Shown here one piece after another: positions 27,244 through 36,863 of a DNA stretch of 36,984 nt; positions within the stretch are counted from its first letter, which is position 1, and each line of letters opens with the position of its first letter. The translations under genes were made by a program, and so were the position numbers. The DNA comes from Oscillospiraceae bacterium (lineage in GTDB: Bacteria; Bacillota; Clostridia; Oscillospirales; Oscillospiraceae): assembly GCA_017412765.1 (NCBI GenBank), contig JAFPWN010000053.1, positions 1 through 36,984 of the forward strand, read 5' to 3'. Under the pieces are notes generated by a model, which saw only the letters and a list, made by a program, of their open reading frames with translations, made no database searches and was not told where the DNA came from.

Positions 27244-27947
27244 TACTCTTCTCCTAAGTGATAGATTTTCCGAGCCTCGTCGGTATCGGAGCCGTCGGCA
27301 TTTCGCAGGATCAGCGCCGGCTCGACAACGAGCCCGGGTCTGCCGGACTTCACGCACTCCATTAAGAATACGCTCGGGCGCGCGTCAAGACGCGCCTGCA
27401 CGAGCCGCAGGCGCTTCGGCTCAAGGCGGCGAAGTGTCAGTGCGGTCATCGCCTCGCTGAGCCTTTGGGCGGGGTAGACGAAGGCGAAGCGCCCACCGTC
27501 GCCGAGGAGCCGGGAGGCCGCGTCCGCAACGTCCTCGAGCGAGGCGCTCTTTTCGAGCCGCTGCGCGTTGCGCGCGTCACTCTCCGATTGCCCGCCGGAG
27601 ATGGGAAAGTACGGCGGGTTCGATATGACGAGCTGATACCGCCCGCGAAAGTCGCGCAGGTCGCAGTTTACTACCTCCGCGCGCGCCTCCACGCCGTTCA
27701 GCGCGATATTTTCCTGCGCGACCCTGCACGCCTCCTCGTCAAGCTCGACGAGAGCAGCGCTCGCCTTTGGATAGCGATATAGGAGCGTGAGCGCGAGAAT
27801 TCCGCTGCCGCAGCCAAGGTCGCAGAAACTTCCGCCCCTCGGGAGCGAGGCAAAGTCGCCGAGGAGAACGGAGTCCGTCGTCACCGGCATCGCCTTTTCA
27901 GTTTTTATAAGCCTGACGCCGCCGCGCCACAATTCAAAATATTCCAT
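27243..27947 (-). CDS. TrmN6/YabB-like SAM-dependent methyltransferase
   Basis: 234 residues. Rossmann methyltransferase with motif I DLGCGSG (43-49) and the N6-adenine type catalytic NPPYFP (110-115). The family modifies tRNA1(Val) A37 in Gammaproteobacteria; for the Firmicutes YabB branch I infer a similar tRNA target. The ATG has no Shine-Dalgarno sequence. A near-consensus promoter ends six bases upstream, so transcription would begin at or next to the A of ATG and give a leaderless mRNA. The stop is fused to the rsmI start. Confidence 0.88.
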   Translation of the reverse strand: MEYFELWRGGVRLIKTEKAMPVTTDSVLLGDFASLPRGGSFCDLGCGSGILALTLLYRYPKASAALVELDEEACRVAQENIALNGVEARAEVVNCDLRDFRGRYQLVISNPPYFPISGGQSESDARNAQRLEKSASLEDVADAASRLLGDGGRFAFVYPAQRLSEAMTALTLRRLEPKRLRLVQARLDARPSVFLMECVKSGRPGLVVEPALILRNADGSDTDEARKIYHLGEE

Positions 27948-27953
27948 AGCCGT

Positions 27954-27982
27954 ATTATATAAAAAAATAAAGCCGCAGGCAA
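27954..27982 (-). promoter_or_regulatory. Promoter giving an apparently leaderless trmN6-rsmI transcript
   Basis: Minus strand: -35 TTGCCT (27982-27977), 17-base spacer, -10 TATAAT (27959-27954), then six bases to the ATG at 27947. The -35 lies inside the loop of the hairpin at 27971-27994. Confidence 0.65.
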
Positions 27983-27994
27983 GTGCCGGCGGCT
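27961..27994 (-). terminator. Terminator-like hairpin upstream of trmN6-like gene
   Basis: Minus strand: AGCCGC (27994-27989) pairs with GCGGCT (27976-27971), with an inner GGC-ACTT-GCC, followed by TTATTTTTTT. It is the second such hairpin after the ferredoxin gene and overlaps the following promoter. Confidence 0.6.
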
Positions 27995-28021
27995 ATAAAT
28001 TTGCGGGAATACTGAACAAAC

Positions 28022-28055
28022 GGAAAAATAAAGCCACCGGGGAGACCCGATGGCT
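28022..28055 (-). terminator. Terminator of the ferredoxin gene
   Basis: Minus strand: AGCCATCGGG (28055-28046), loop TCTC, CCCGGTGGCT (28041-28032), a 10-bp stem with one G-U pair, followed by TTATTTTT. It lies 18 bases after the ferredoxin stop. Confidence 0.8.
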
Positions 28056-28073
28056 ATATTTTTAAATTCTTGC

Positions 28074-28244
28074 TTACTCCTCGCTGATAGCGCCGACGGG
28101 GCAGCCCTCTTCACAAGCGCCGCAATCAACGCAGACGTCAGGATCAACCTCGAAGTGGACGTCGCCCATGCTAATAGCCTCAACGGGGCAGGTCTCGGCG
28201 CAAGCGCCGCAGGTGATGCAAGCATCGCTGATCTTTCTTGCCAT
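28074..28244 (-). CDS. 2[4Fe-4S] ferredoxin
   Basis: 56 residues, the size of clostridial ferredoxins. Two CxxCxxCxxxCP motifs hold the clusters: C9, C12, C15 with C48, and C38, C41, C44 with C19, following the family's crossed ligation. It carries low-potential electrons in fermentation, for example with hydrogenase or pyruvate:ferredoxin oxidoreductase. ATG at 28244 is chosen over 28265 because AAGGAGG sits right before it and the family begins MAxKISDAC. It is monocistronic, with its own promoter and terminator. It indicates an anaerobic host. Confidence 0.96.
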   Translation of the reverse strand: MARKISDACITCGACAETCPVEAISMGDVHFEVDPDVCVDCGACEEGCPVGAISEE

Positions 28245-28295
28245 ACTATGTACCTCCTTCTTCAAAGTCTAACGAAAATAGTATTTCGTACAGAT

Positions 28296-28323
28296 ATTGT
28301 AACATCAATTTCACAAAAAGCAA
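28296..28323 (-). promoter_or_regulatory. Promoter of the ferredoxin gene
   Basis: Minus strand: -35 TTGCTT (28323-28318), 16-base spacer, -10 TACAAT (28301-28296), 51 bases before the ATG. It is divergent from the ctsR promoter. Confidence 0.65.
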
Positions 28324-28399
28324 GAACTTTTTTTGAAAAAATGTGGTTAGATTTGTCTAACTTGGCGGAATTATTAACAAAAACGTCATATTTTTTGTG

Positions 28400-28428
28400 T
28401 TGACAAAACTGTGCGCTGATGATATTAT
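28400..28428 (+). promoter_or_regulatory. Promoter of the ctsR operon
   Basis: Perfect -35 TTGACA (28400-28405), 17-base spacer, -10 TATTAT (28423-28428). It is immediately followed by the CtsR operator, so bound repressor would cover the transcription start. Confidence 0.85.
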
Positions 28429-28430
28429 AA

Positions 28431-28453
28431 GGTCAAAGATAGTCAAAGTCAAA
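28431..28453 (+). promoter_or_regulatory. CtsR operator (heptad direct repeats)
   Basis: GGTCAAA (28431-28437), GAT, AGTCAAA (28441-28447) match the CtsR consensus RGTCAAANANRGTCAAA in both half-sites; the middle A of the spacer also fits. A third, overlapping AGTCAAA (28447-28453) runs into the ctsR ribosome binding site AAAGGAG. Confidence 0.88.
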
Positions 28454-28465
28454 GGAGTGACGAAC

Positions 28466-28915
28466 GTGGGTATAAGTGATATGATAGCCAGCTTTATAGA
28501 TGAGATGCTGAAGGACAGTCAATCCGCGGAGCTTCAGAGAAGCGAGCTTGCGACGAAGTTCAACTGCGTGCCGAGCCAGATAAACTACGTTATTTCAACG
28601 CGGTTTTCGCCCGAGCGCGGCTATATCGTCGAGAGCAGGCGCGGCGGCGGAGGATACATCCGCATAATCCGCGTTCGCGAGGAGCCGAAAGCGATAATGA
28701 TGCACACGCTGAACGCGGTCGGCGAGAGCATCGACCTGAGGAGCGCGACGGCGCTCATATCCAACGCGGTGCATTCCGAGGCGCTCAGCGAGAGCGCCGG
28801 CAGGCTGATGCTCGCGGCGGTGAGCGATACGGCTCTGCGCGCCTGCGAGAACGACAAGCGCGACGAGGTGCGCGCCGGAGTATTGAAGCAGATGATTCTG
28901 AGGATAATCCAGTAA
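28466..28915 (+). CDS. ctsR: Transcriptional repressor CtsR
   Basis: 149 residues. Heat-labile repressor of clp genes in Firmicutes. The N-terminal winged helix has ISDMIASFIDEML, a CVPSQINYVISTRFSPERGY recognition part, and the wing glycines RGGGGYIRI (the thermosensing tetraglycine). The C-terminal helical domain is the part addressed by McsB or ClpC in Bacillus. The start is GTG at 28466, with AAAGGAG eight bases upstream; the longer frame from 28397 would include promoter and operator. It is autoregulated through the operator at 28431-28453. A mini-mcsA and clpC follow; mcsB is missing. Confidence 0.95.
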   Translation: MGISDMIASFIDEMLKDSQSAELQRSELATKFNCVPSQINYVISTRFSPERGYIVESRRGGGGYIRIIRVREEPKAIMMHTLNAVGESIDLRSATALISNAVHSEALSESAGRLMLAAVSDTALRACENDKRDEVRAGVLKQMILRIIQ

Positions 28916-28927
28916 AGGAGGGTCTGT

Positions 28928-29110
28928 ATGTCAAACGTGCGTTACACTTACTATACGCAATCCGTGCCTGAAACGAAGAGCACGGACGATGAGCTTACAA
29001 GAAAGAGAAGACTGAACGTACTGCGCCGGGAGCTTGACAAGGCTGTAAGCGAGGAGCAGTTCGAGCGCGCGGCTGAGATACGCGACAGGATAAAAGAGCT
29101 TGAAAGCTGA
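28928..29110 (+). CDS. UVR-motif small protein in the position of McsA
   Basis: 60 residues. The C-terminal half is a UVR motif (RRELDKAVSEEQFERAAEIR, about 28-47, then DRIKELE), the helix pair that binds ClpC or UvrC-type partners. McsA normally has two CxxC zinc-finger pairs before such a motif and activates the arginine kinase McsB; here there is no cysteine at all and no mcsB. It lies between ctsR (12 bases) and clpC (15 bases) with a strong AAAGGAGG. It is either a reduced McsA or an independent ClpC adaptor. Confidence 0.8.
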   Translation: MSNVRYTYYTQSVPETKSTDDELTRKRRLNVLRRELDKAVSEEQFERAAEIRDRIKELES

Positions 29111-29125
29111 GAAAGGAGCGATTTT

Positions 29126-31510
<2,385 letters not shown>

Positions 31511-31514
31511 AAAA

Positions 31515-31659
31515 AGACTGCTGCAAAAAGCAAAAGTGTCATTCCGAGCCGGTGCGCGCACCGGCTCGGAATCCGCAATCCCTATTTGTAAAGGAATACG
31601 GATTGCGAGGCTCCGAAAGGAGCCTCGCAATGACACAAAAGTGCTTCCTGCAGCAGTCT
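31515..31659. terminator. Bidirectional terminator with a repeat lodged in its loop
   Basis: AGACTGCTGCA (31515-31525) pairs with TGCAGCAGTCT (31649-31659). The outer flanks are A7 on the left and ATCTTTTT on the right, giving T runs for both strands. It lies between the convergent clpC and HMA genes. The 123-base loop is filled by the palindromic repeat at 31536-31636. Confidence 0.7.
31536..31636. repeat. 101-bp compound palindromic repeat (REP/MITE-like)
   Basis: Terminal inverted GTGTCATT (31536-31543) and AATGACAC (31629-31636). Inside are a perfect 32-bp palindrome (31541-31572) with half-site ATTCCGAGCCGGTGCG, a GCAATCC/GGATTGC pair, and a 13-bp stem ATTGCGAGGCTCC (31602-31614) with GGAGCCTCGCAAT (31619-31631) around a GAAA tetraloop. 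The GCAATGACA end matches the short repeat at 3391-3399. It is not coding. Confidence 0.8.
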
Positions 31660-31669
31660 ATCTTTTTCC

Positions 31670-31927
31670 TTAGCCGAACAGACCGAATAGACCCTTTTTC
31701 TTTGCGGCGTCCTCGAATTTGACGCCCGTCACGGTGTAGCCCGTGGGGTTTATCGCGTTCTTGACGTCGTCCTCAGTGATCGCCTTGTCGGTCGTGATGA
31801 CCGTCTCGCCCTTCGAGTGGCTCGACTTGACGTCGTCCACGCCGAGTGCCTTGCGCACCGCCTCGTTGACGTGGCTTTCGCACATAGAGCACATCATTCC
31901 GTCTACCTTGACTGTGATTTTCTGCAT
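31670..31927 (-). CDS. Heavy-metal-associated (HMA) domain protein, copper-chaperone-like
   Basis: 85 residues. One HMA domain with the metal-binding GMMCSMC (C13 and C16) in the first loop of a beta-alpha-beta-beta-alpha-beta fold (about 1-70), then a basic tail with FGLFG. Such proteins carry Cu(I) or similar soft metals to P-type ATPases; no copA or csoR is nearby. Its ribosome binding site GGGAGG lies in the end of the upstream gene, and the ATG starts one base after that stop, so it is coupled to the XpaC-like membrane protein. Confidence 0.88.
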   Translation of the reverse strand: MQKITVKVDGMMCSMCESHVNEAVRKALGVDDVKSSHSKGETVITTDKAITEDDVKNAINPTGYTVTGVKFEDAAKKKGLFGLFG

Positions 31928-31928
31928 T

Positions 31929-33338
31929 TTAATGACCTCCCATCACCTGAAAACCGCTGCCGTCGTCCGAAAGTCCGTCCTTTTTCAGCATGGTTTCAAG
32001 CACGTTTATATCAGCTGAGACGTCCATAGCGTCCGCCTCATATAGCTTGTCGAGCTGTTTGCGGAAGCCCTCGACGAGCATATCGAGTATGCGCTCGATG
32101 TCAGCCTTCGCGGTCTCGACGTTCTCGCCGCCGGCGCCGTTCTGATCAAACTCCGCGTAGGAGTGCAGGAGCTTGAGCGCAGTGGGCAGATAGTAGCTCA
32201 TGAAGCTCTTTATCTGCGGCAGCTTCTCGGGCTTGTCCTGAACAGCCTTGAAGATCTTTGCCGTGAGATCCTCCATCTCGTCTATGCGCGCGGAGATGTC
32301 CTCGTCGGGTATATCGTCGTTGACCTGGCGTATTTCCTTGAGAATTTTGCGGTACTTCGCCTCGTCGTCGCCCTCGTCAGGCTCCGGCTCGACTTCCTTC
32401 GCGGGAGCGGCGCCCGCCTTGAGGATGAGCAGTCCGGCGCCCTTGTCGATATACGCTTCCTCGCCGAAGAGACCCTTTTCGATCATTATCTCAAGATCGC
32501 GCTCGACCGTCTTTTCCTTTTCGCCGGAGGCGGAAACGAGCTCGCTGAGCGAGATGTAATCGCGCCCGTTGATTATCGTGAGATAGGCGGCGGCGCGGGA
32601 GGCGCGGCGGCGCAGACCGAAGCTCGCGGCGAGCGAAACGGCGCCTCCGAGCAGCGAAGAGATGGCGGTCACAAGCTCACTCAGCTCAAAGCCGGAGCCG
32701 AAGCTCGCCAGCACGTCCGTGCCGAGGGCAATCCCCATAGCGAAGAGCACGACCGATACGCCGATAAGTATGCCGGGCGAGGAGCCGAACATCTGCTTGA
32801 GAACCGCCTTAACGCGGCTTGTTTTCTTCTCGCGCGGGGGAGCGGACTGCGGTTGCGGACGCGGCTGCTGCGCATCCGGCGCTTTTCCGGAGGAGTAGCG
32901 CGTGCTGACCTTACTTCCGTTCCGGTACTGAGCGGCGTAATTCGGTGTGGCGGCGTTAGTCTGCGGCGCGGTGTAGCTCGATGAGCGCTCCTGCGAGAGA
33001 ACGAGTACGCGGTCGGAGTAGTTGATGTAAGCTGTTGCGCCGAACTGACCGGTGGATACCATCTTCTGAAGCTCGCGGATGCAGATATCGTAGCTCACAC
33101 CGACGGCGGAGGCGAGGTGCGGTATGCTGACCGCCTTCGCGCCGGATGCCATGATTTTGTACTTCTTCATTCTCGCCTCCTCGGCGGAGGACGAGCTCAC
33201 GTTCTGGGAGCGCACGGAATTTATCAGCCCGTCGAACAGGCCGACCTTGTAGAGAAGCATTCCGAGACCCAGCGGCCACCAGAATATAAAGCCGAGAATA
33301 ATTAAAAACGTCGGGGGATTAGCGTGTCCGTTGTTCAT
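31929..33338 (-). CDS. Membrane protein with duplicated winged-helix-like modules and XpaC-like C-terminal domain
   Basis: 469 residues. Order: TM1 (11-34), helix-turn-helix-like module 1 (about 58-114), a Q/P/S-rich linker (115-180), TM2 (188-211), TM3 (220-242), module 2 (about 251-307), an acidic linker, then an XpaC-like helical domain (about 325-450). The last is recognised by IDEMEDLTAKIFKAVQDKP and IKSFMSYYLPTALKLL. The two modules are duplicates: both end with FGxxAYI, six intervening residues and LxL. XpaC proteins are usually paired with TelA tellurite-resistance proteins, which are absent here. Instead an HMA protein gene is fused translationally downstream. The real function is unknown to me. 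Confidence 0.75.
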   Translation of the reverse strand: MNNGHANPPTFLIILGFIFWWPLGLGMLLYKVGLFDGLINSVRSQNVSSSSAEEARMKKYKIMASGAKAVSIPHLASAVGVSYDICIRELQKMVSTGQFGATAYINYSDRVLVLSQERSSSYTAPQTNAATPNYAAQYRNGSKVSTRYSSGKAPDAQQPRPQPQSAPPREKKTSRVKAVLKQMFGSSPGILIGVSVVLFAMGIALGTDVLASFGSGFELSELVTAISSLLGGAVSLAASFGLRRRASRAAAYLTIINGRDYISLSELVSASGEKEKTVERDLEIMIEKGLFGEEAYIDKGAGLLILKAGAAPAKEVEPEPDEGDDEAKYRKILKEIRQVNDDIPDEDISARIDEMEDLTAKIFKAVQDKPEKLPQIKSFMSYYLPTALKLLHSYAEFDQNGAGGENVETAKADIERILDMLVEGFRKQLDKLYEADAMDVSADINVLETMLKKDGLSDDGSGFQVMGGH

Positions 33339-33355
33339 CTTTCGTACTCTCCCCC

Positions 33356-33763
33356 TTACTTATCGACAGTGATGTGCTCGACGCCGTTTTCCTCGAATTC
33401 CTCGATATAGTCCTCGATGCGCTCGGCAAGCTCATCGTAGTTCTCGCGGGTTATCGGCTCGAACGCCATATCGCGGCGCGCCAGCTCCTCCGCAAGAATC
33501 TCGAAGAAAACGGTGTCCTCATAGTCCATTATCGCCTCGTGTATGCCGCCCTCCTCGTAAGCGCGGCTCGGAACGACCTCGCCCTCTTCAACAGAGTAGA
33601 GGTTATTCGCGCCGATGGAGCGGCAGTAGGAAAAAATCTTCGACTCCACCTCGTCATAGTCGCGGATGCGGTCGTCGCCGCGGGCGGAATTGAGTATCCA
33701 GTTTCCGATGTAAACAAGGTCAAGGAGCCGCCGGAACTCCTTATTTGTCAGGTCAAGCTGCAA
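33356..33763 (-). CDS. Acidic protein of unknown function, first gene of the XpaC/HMA operon
   Basis: 135 residues, no signal peptide or membrane helix, rich in Glu and Asp. I do not recognise a family. Helical segments include FRRLLDLVYIGNWILNSA near the start and ENYDELAERIEDYIEEFEE near the end; one Cys occurs mid-chain. TTG at 33763 is chosen because AAGGAGGG lies seven bases before it; an upstream ATG at 33805 would put the ribosome site inside the gene. A minus-strand TATAAT at 33796-33791 may be its -10. The next gene starts 17 bases after its stop. Confidence 0.75.
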   Translation of the reverse strand: MQLDLTNKEFRRLLDLVYIGNWILNSARGDDRIRDYDEVESKIFSYCRSIGANNLYSVEEGEVVPSRAYEEGGIHEAIMDYEDTVFFEILAEELARRDMAFEPITRENYDELAERIEDYIEEFEENGVEHITVDK

Positions 33764-33835
33764 TTCATTTCCCTCCTTATGGGAATTCACATTATAGTAT
33801 ATCACGATGCGAAGAAAATTTCTACAATTTTATAC

Positions 33836-33864
33836 TTGTTTTATTGAACTTTTTAGAATACAAT
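33836..33864 (+). promoter_or_regulatory. Promoter of the murI operon
   Basis: -35 TTGTTT (33836-33841), 17-base spacer, -10 TACAAT (33859-33864), about 31 bases before the TTG start of murI. Confidence 0.65.
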
Positions 33865-33895
33865 ATAAGGACGACTAAATAAAAGGAGCATTATC

Positions 33896-34705
33896 TTGGA
33901 TAAGCGGCCAATCGGCGTTTTTGATTCCGGCCTCGGCGGGCTTACGGCTGTGAGAGAGCTTATGCGCATACTGCCGGGCGAGGATATAATCTACTTCGGC
34001 GATACCGGCAGAGTGCCGTACGGCGGCAGGAGCCGGGAGACTATAATGAAATACGCGAGGCAGGATATCGCATTTCTTCGCTCGTTCGATATCAAATACG
34101 TCCTTGCCGCCTGCGGCACCGTTTCCACAAACGGGCTCGGGGAGATAAAGGCGGAGAACAATATCCCCGTCCGGGGCGTTGCCGGAGCGGCCGTCAGAGC
34201 CGCGGTGAGGGCTACGAAAAATAACCGCGTCGCGCTCATCGGCACCGCAGCCTCTATCCGCAGCGGCACCTATGACCGCAAGATACTTGACCTGAAGCCG
34301 GACTGCGAGCTGTATAAGAAAGCTTGTCCGCTCTTCGTGCCGCTCGTTGAAAACGGCAGGATAGAGAAGGACGACAAGGTGCTTCGTCTCGTCGCGGAGG
34401 AGTATCTCGCGCCGCTGAGGGACGCCGGGTGCGATACGATGATCCTCGGCTGCACACACTATCCTATTATAGCCGATACGATCCGCGATATTATGGGCGA
34501 GGGCGTCGCGCTCATCGACGCCGGCGCCGCCGCCGCGAGGGAGATGGCGGAGGATCTCGCGCGCACGGACAGCGTAAATACAGAGGGCGGAGAGCACAGA
34601 TATTTCGTTTCCGACTCAGCCGAGGGCTTCCGCGAGACGGCTGAGATGTTCCTCGGCTCGGGACTCAGGGGCGAGGTGCGCCGCATTTCCATAAGTGGAG
34701 AATAA
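33896..34705 (+). CDS. murI: Glutamate racemase
   Basis: 269 residues. Makes D-glutamate for peptidoglycan by two-base catalysis. D10-S11 in VFDSGLGGLT and the second catalytic site C186-T-H188 in LGCTHYP are standard. The first site reads AACGTVST, so C73 is kept but the usual Asn-Thr of the CNT motif is Gly-Thr. Start TTG at 33896 with AAAAGGAG ahead; it begins at the conserved RPIGVFDSG. It is the first gene of an operon with a ywiB-like gene two bases later. An aspartate racemase relative is possible but less likely given the rest of the sequence. Confidence 0.9.
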   Translation: MDKRPIGVFDSGLGGLTAVRELMRILPGEDIIYFGDTGRVPYGGRSRETIMKYARQDIAFLRSFDIKYVLAACGTVSTNGLGEIKAENNIPVRGVAGAAVRAAVRATKNNRVALIGTAASIRSGTYDRKILDLKPDCELYKKACPLFVPLVENGRIEKDDKVLRLVAEEYLAPLRDAGCDTMILGCTHYPIIADTIRDIMGEGVALIDAGAAAAREMAEDLARTDSVNTEGGEHRYFVSDSAEGFRETAEMFLGSGLRGEVRRISISGE

Positions 34706-34707
34706 AG

Positions 34708-35145
34708 ATGAAAGATGTAACGATTTCGGTAAAGGGGCTTCTCGGCGTCGATAAAAACGGCGACGATATAGAGCTGAACACCTCCGGCACTTACGAATAT
34801 TCGGAGGACGGGGTGAGCTTTACATACCTCGAATCGGAGCTGACGGGGCTTGAGGGCTCCGTTACCACCTTTACGGTGCTTGGAAGCTGCGTCACCATCA
34901 CCCGCGAGGGAACGGTCAGTATGCAGATGCTCTTCGAGGAGGGCAGGCAGAACCATTTCAGCTACAATACGCCCTACGGCTCGATAATGATGAGCGTGGA
35001 CACGCAGTCGATCGAATACGACTTCAATGAAAAAGGCGGCACGCTGAGGGTCGATTACGTCCTCGATATGCAGCGCGAGGTCGCGTTTAAGACGGCTTTT
35101 ACAGTAGATATAAAGGAGTACAGTGACGATGACGAACATGATTGA
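34708..35145 (+). CDS. DUF1934 (YwiB-like) beta-barrel protein
   Basis: 145 residues of mostly beta strands, with the DUF1934 pattern: VTISVKGLLG at the start, YLESELTGLEGSVTTFTVLG in the middle, NHFSYNTPYGSIMM, and a last strand before an acidic tail. The family is small, calycin-like and cytoplasmic; its role is unknown. It stands directly before argS in Bacillus and here overlaps argS by 17 bases, so the order is conserved. The position supports the assignment as much as the sequence. Confidence 0.85.
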   Translation: MKDVTISVKGLLGVDKNGDDIELNTSGTYEYSEDGVSFTYLESELTGLEGSVTTFTVLGSCVTITREGTVSMQMLFEEGRQNHFSYNTPYGSIMMSVDTQSIEYDFNEKGGTLRVDYVLDMQREVAFKTAFTVDIKEYSDDDEHD

Positions 35146-36826
35146 GGCGGCGAAAGGCTCTGTTGCCGCCCTTATTGAGAGCGCATACAAAAGAGCCGCT
35201 GCGGCGGGAAAGCTGCCTGACGGCGTTGAGCTGAAGGGCGCTGTCGAGATACCGAAGGACACGCAGAACGGCGATTACGCAGCGTCCACCGCTATGGCTA
35301 TGGCGCGCGACGCGCACATGGCGCCGAAGAAAATAGCAGACATTCTTGTAGAGAATCTTGACCTTGAGGGCAGCTATTTCAAGTCCGCCGAGGTCGCAGG
35401 TCCCGGCTTTATAAACTTCCGCCTCGGAGATAAATGGTACGCTGACGTTATCGGCGGCATCGAGGCTGACGGCGCCGATTACGGATCGGTTGACGTCGGC
35501 AGGGGCGAGAAGGTCATGGTGGAGTTCGTTTCCGCAAACCCGACCGGCCCGATGACGATAGGAAACGCCCGCGGAGGCGTTCTCGGAGATACGCTCGCCG
35601 CGGTTCTCTCAAAGGCGGGCTATGACGTAAGCCGCGAGTTTTACGTCAACGATGCCGGCAATCAGGTCGATCTCTTCGGAAAATCCATCGAGGCGCGCTA
35701 CCTCCAGCTCTGCTATGGCGAGGATAAGATCGAGTTCCCGGACGACGGCTACCACGGCGACGATATCCGCGCGCTCGCAAAGGAGCTGTACGACGCGGAC
35801 GGCGAGAAATACCTCGGTATGTCGCCGGAGGACAGGCGCGAGGCATTCGTAAATTACGGGCTTCCGAAGAACATCGCCGCGATGAAGCGCGATCTTGCGC
35901 GCTATCGCATAAACTTCGACACTTGGTTCCTCGAGTCATCGCTCCACAAGTCCGGCGCGGTTAAGGAGGTAGTCGATACCCTCGCTCTTAACGGCCTCAC
36001 CTACGAGAAGGACGGCGCGATCTGGCTCAAAAATACCGACCTCGGCGCAGATAAGGACGAGGTCCTGCGCCGCGCCAACGGCTTCTACACCTATTACGCG
36101 GTAGATATCGCGTATCATATCAATAAATTCGCCGTCCGCGGCTTTGACAGAGTCATAGACGTCTGGGGCGCAGACCACCACGGCCACGCTATCCGTTTCA
36201 AGGCGACCTGCTCCGCGCCCTGCATTCCGATAAACGCGGACAAGCTCGACTTTCTCATTATGCAGATGGTCAGACTTCTGCGCGACGGCGAGACGGTCAA
36301 GGTCTCGAAGCGCACCGGAAAGGCGCTCAGCCTTGCCGATCTTCTCGACGAGATCAGCGTGGACGCCTGCCGCTTCTTCTTCAACGCGAAGCCCGATACG
36401 CACCTTGAGTTCGACCTCGGACTTGCCGTAAGGCAGGACAGCGAGAATCCCGTCTACTACGTTCAGTACGCCCACGCGCGTATCTGCTCGCTGATCGCCG
36501 CCCTCAGGGAGGACGGAAAAAGCGTCCCGAAGGCAAACGAAATCGACCTCTCCGTTCTCACAAACGAGGCGGAGATCGAGCTTATCAAGGCGCTGAGCCT
36601 CTATCCGGAGGAGATAAAAATGGCGGCGCGCGACTACGATCCGAGCCGCATCAACCGCTACGTTATCGACCTCGCGGCGCGCTTCCACCACTTCTACAAC
36701 GCCTGCCGCATAAGAGGCGAGGAGGACAGGGTGCTTAACGCCCGCCTCAAGCTCGCGGACACGACCCGCGCGGTGATCGCAAACGCTCTCGATATAATCG
36801 GCGTGAGCGCACCGGAGAAGATGTAA
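35129..36826 (+). CDS. argS: Arginyl-tRNA synthetase
   Basis: 565 residues, class I. The N-terminal Add1 domain (about 1-105) precedes the catalytic core with EFVSANPTGP; the HIGH-equivalent reads TIGN at 143-146 where many enzymes have HxGH or HMGN. The KMSKS-equivalent is KVSKR at about 391. GADHHGHAIRFKA and the C-terminal DALR helical domain (NRYVIDLAARFHHFYNACRI) are typical. ATG at 35129 is preferred with GGAG ten bases before it; GTG 35123 is too close to that site. It overlaps the DUF1934 gene. The IS end begins 38 bases after its stop. Confidence 0.95.
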   Translation: MTNMIEAAKGSVAALIESAYKRAAAAGKLPDGVELKGAVEIPKDTQNGDYAASTAMAMARDAHMAPKKIADILVENLDLEGSYFKSAEVAGPGFINFRLGDKWYADVIGGIEADGADYGSVDVGRGEKVMVEFVSANPTGPMTIGNARGGVLGDTLAAVLSKAGYDVSREFYVNDAGNQVDLFGKSIEARYLQLCYGEDKIEFPDDGYHGDDIRALAKELYDADGEKYLGMSPEDRREAFVNYGLPKNIAAMKRDLARYRINFDTWFLESSLHKSGAVKEVVDTLALNGLTYEKDGAIWLKNTDLGADKDEVLRRANGFYTYYAVDIAYHINKFAVRGFDRVIDVWGADHHGHAIRFKATCSAPCIPINADKLDFLIMQMVRLLRDGETVKVSKRTGKALSLADLLDEISVDACRFFFNAKPDTHLEFDLGLAVRQDSENPVYYVQYAHARICSLIAALREDGKSVPKANEIDLSVLTNEAEIELIKALSLYPEEIKMAARDYDPSRINRYVIDLAARFHHFYNACRIRGEEDRVLNARLKLADTTRAVIANALDIIGVSAPEKM

Positions 36827-36863
36827 AAAAATGCTGCGACAAAAAACCGGCGCGACCATGAAG

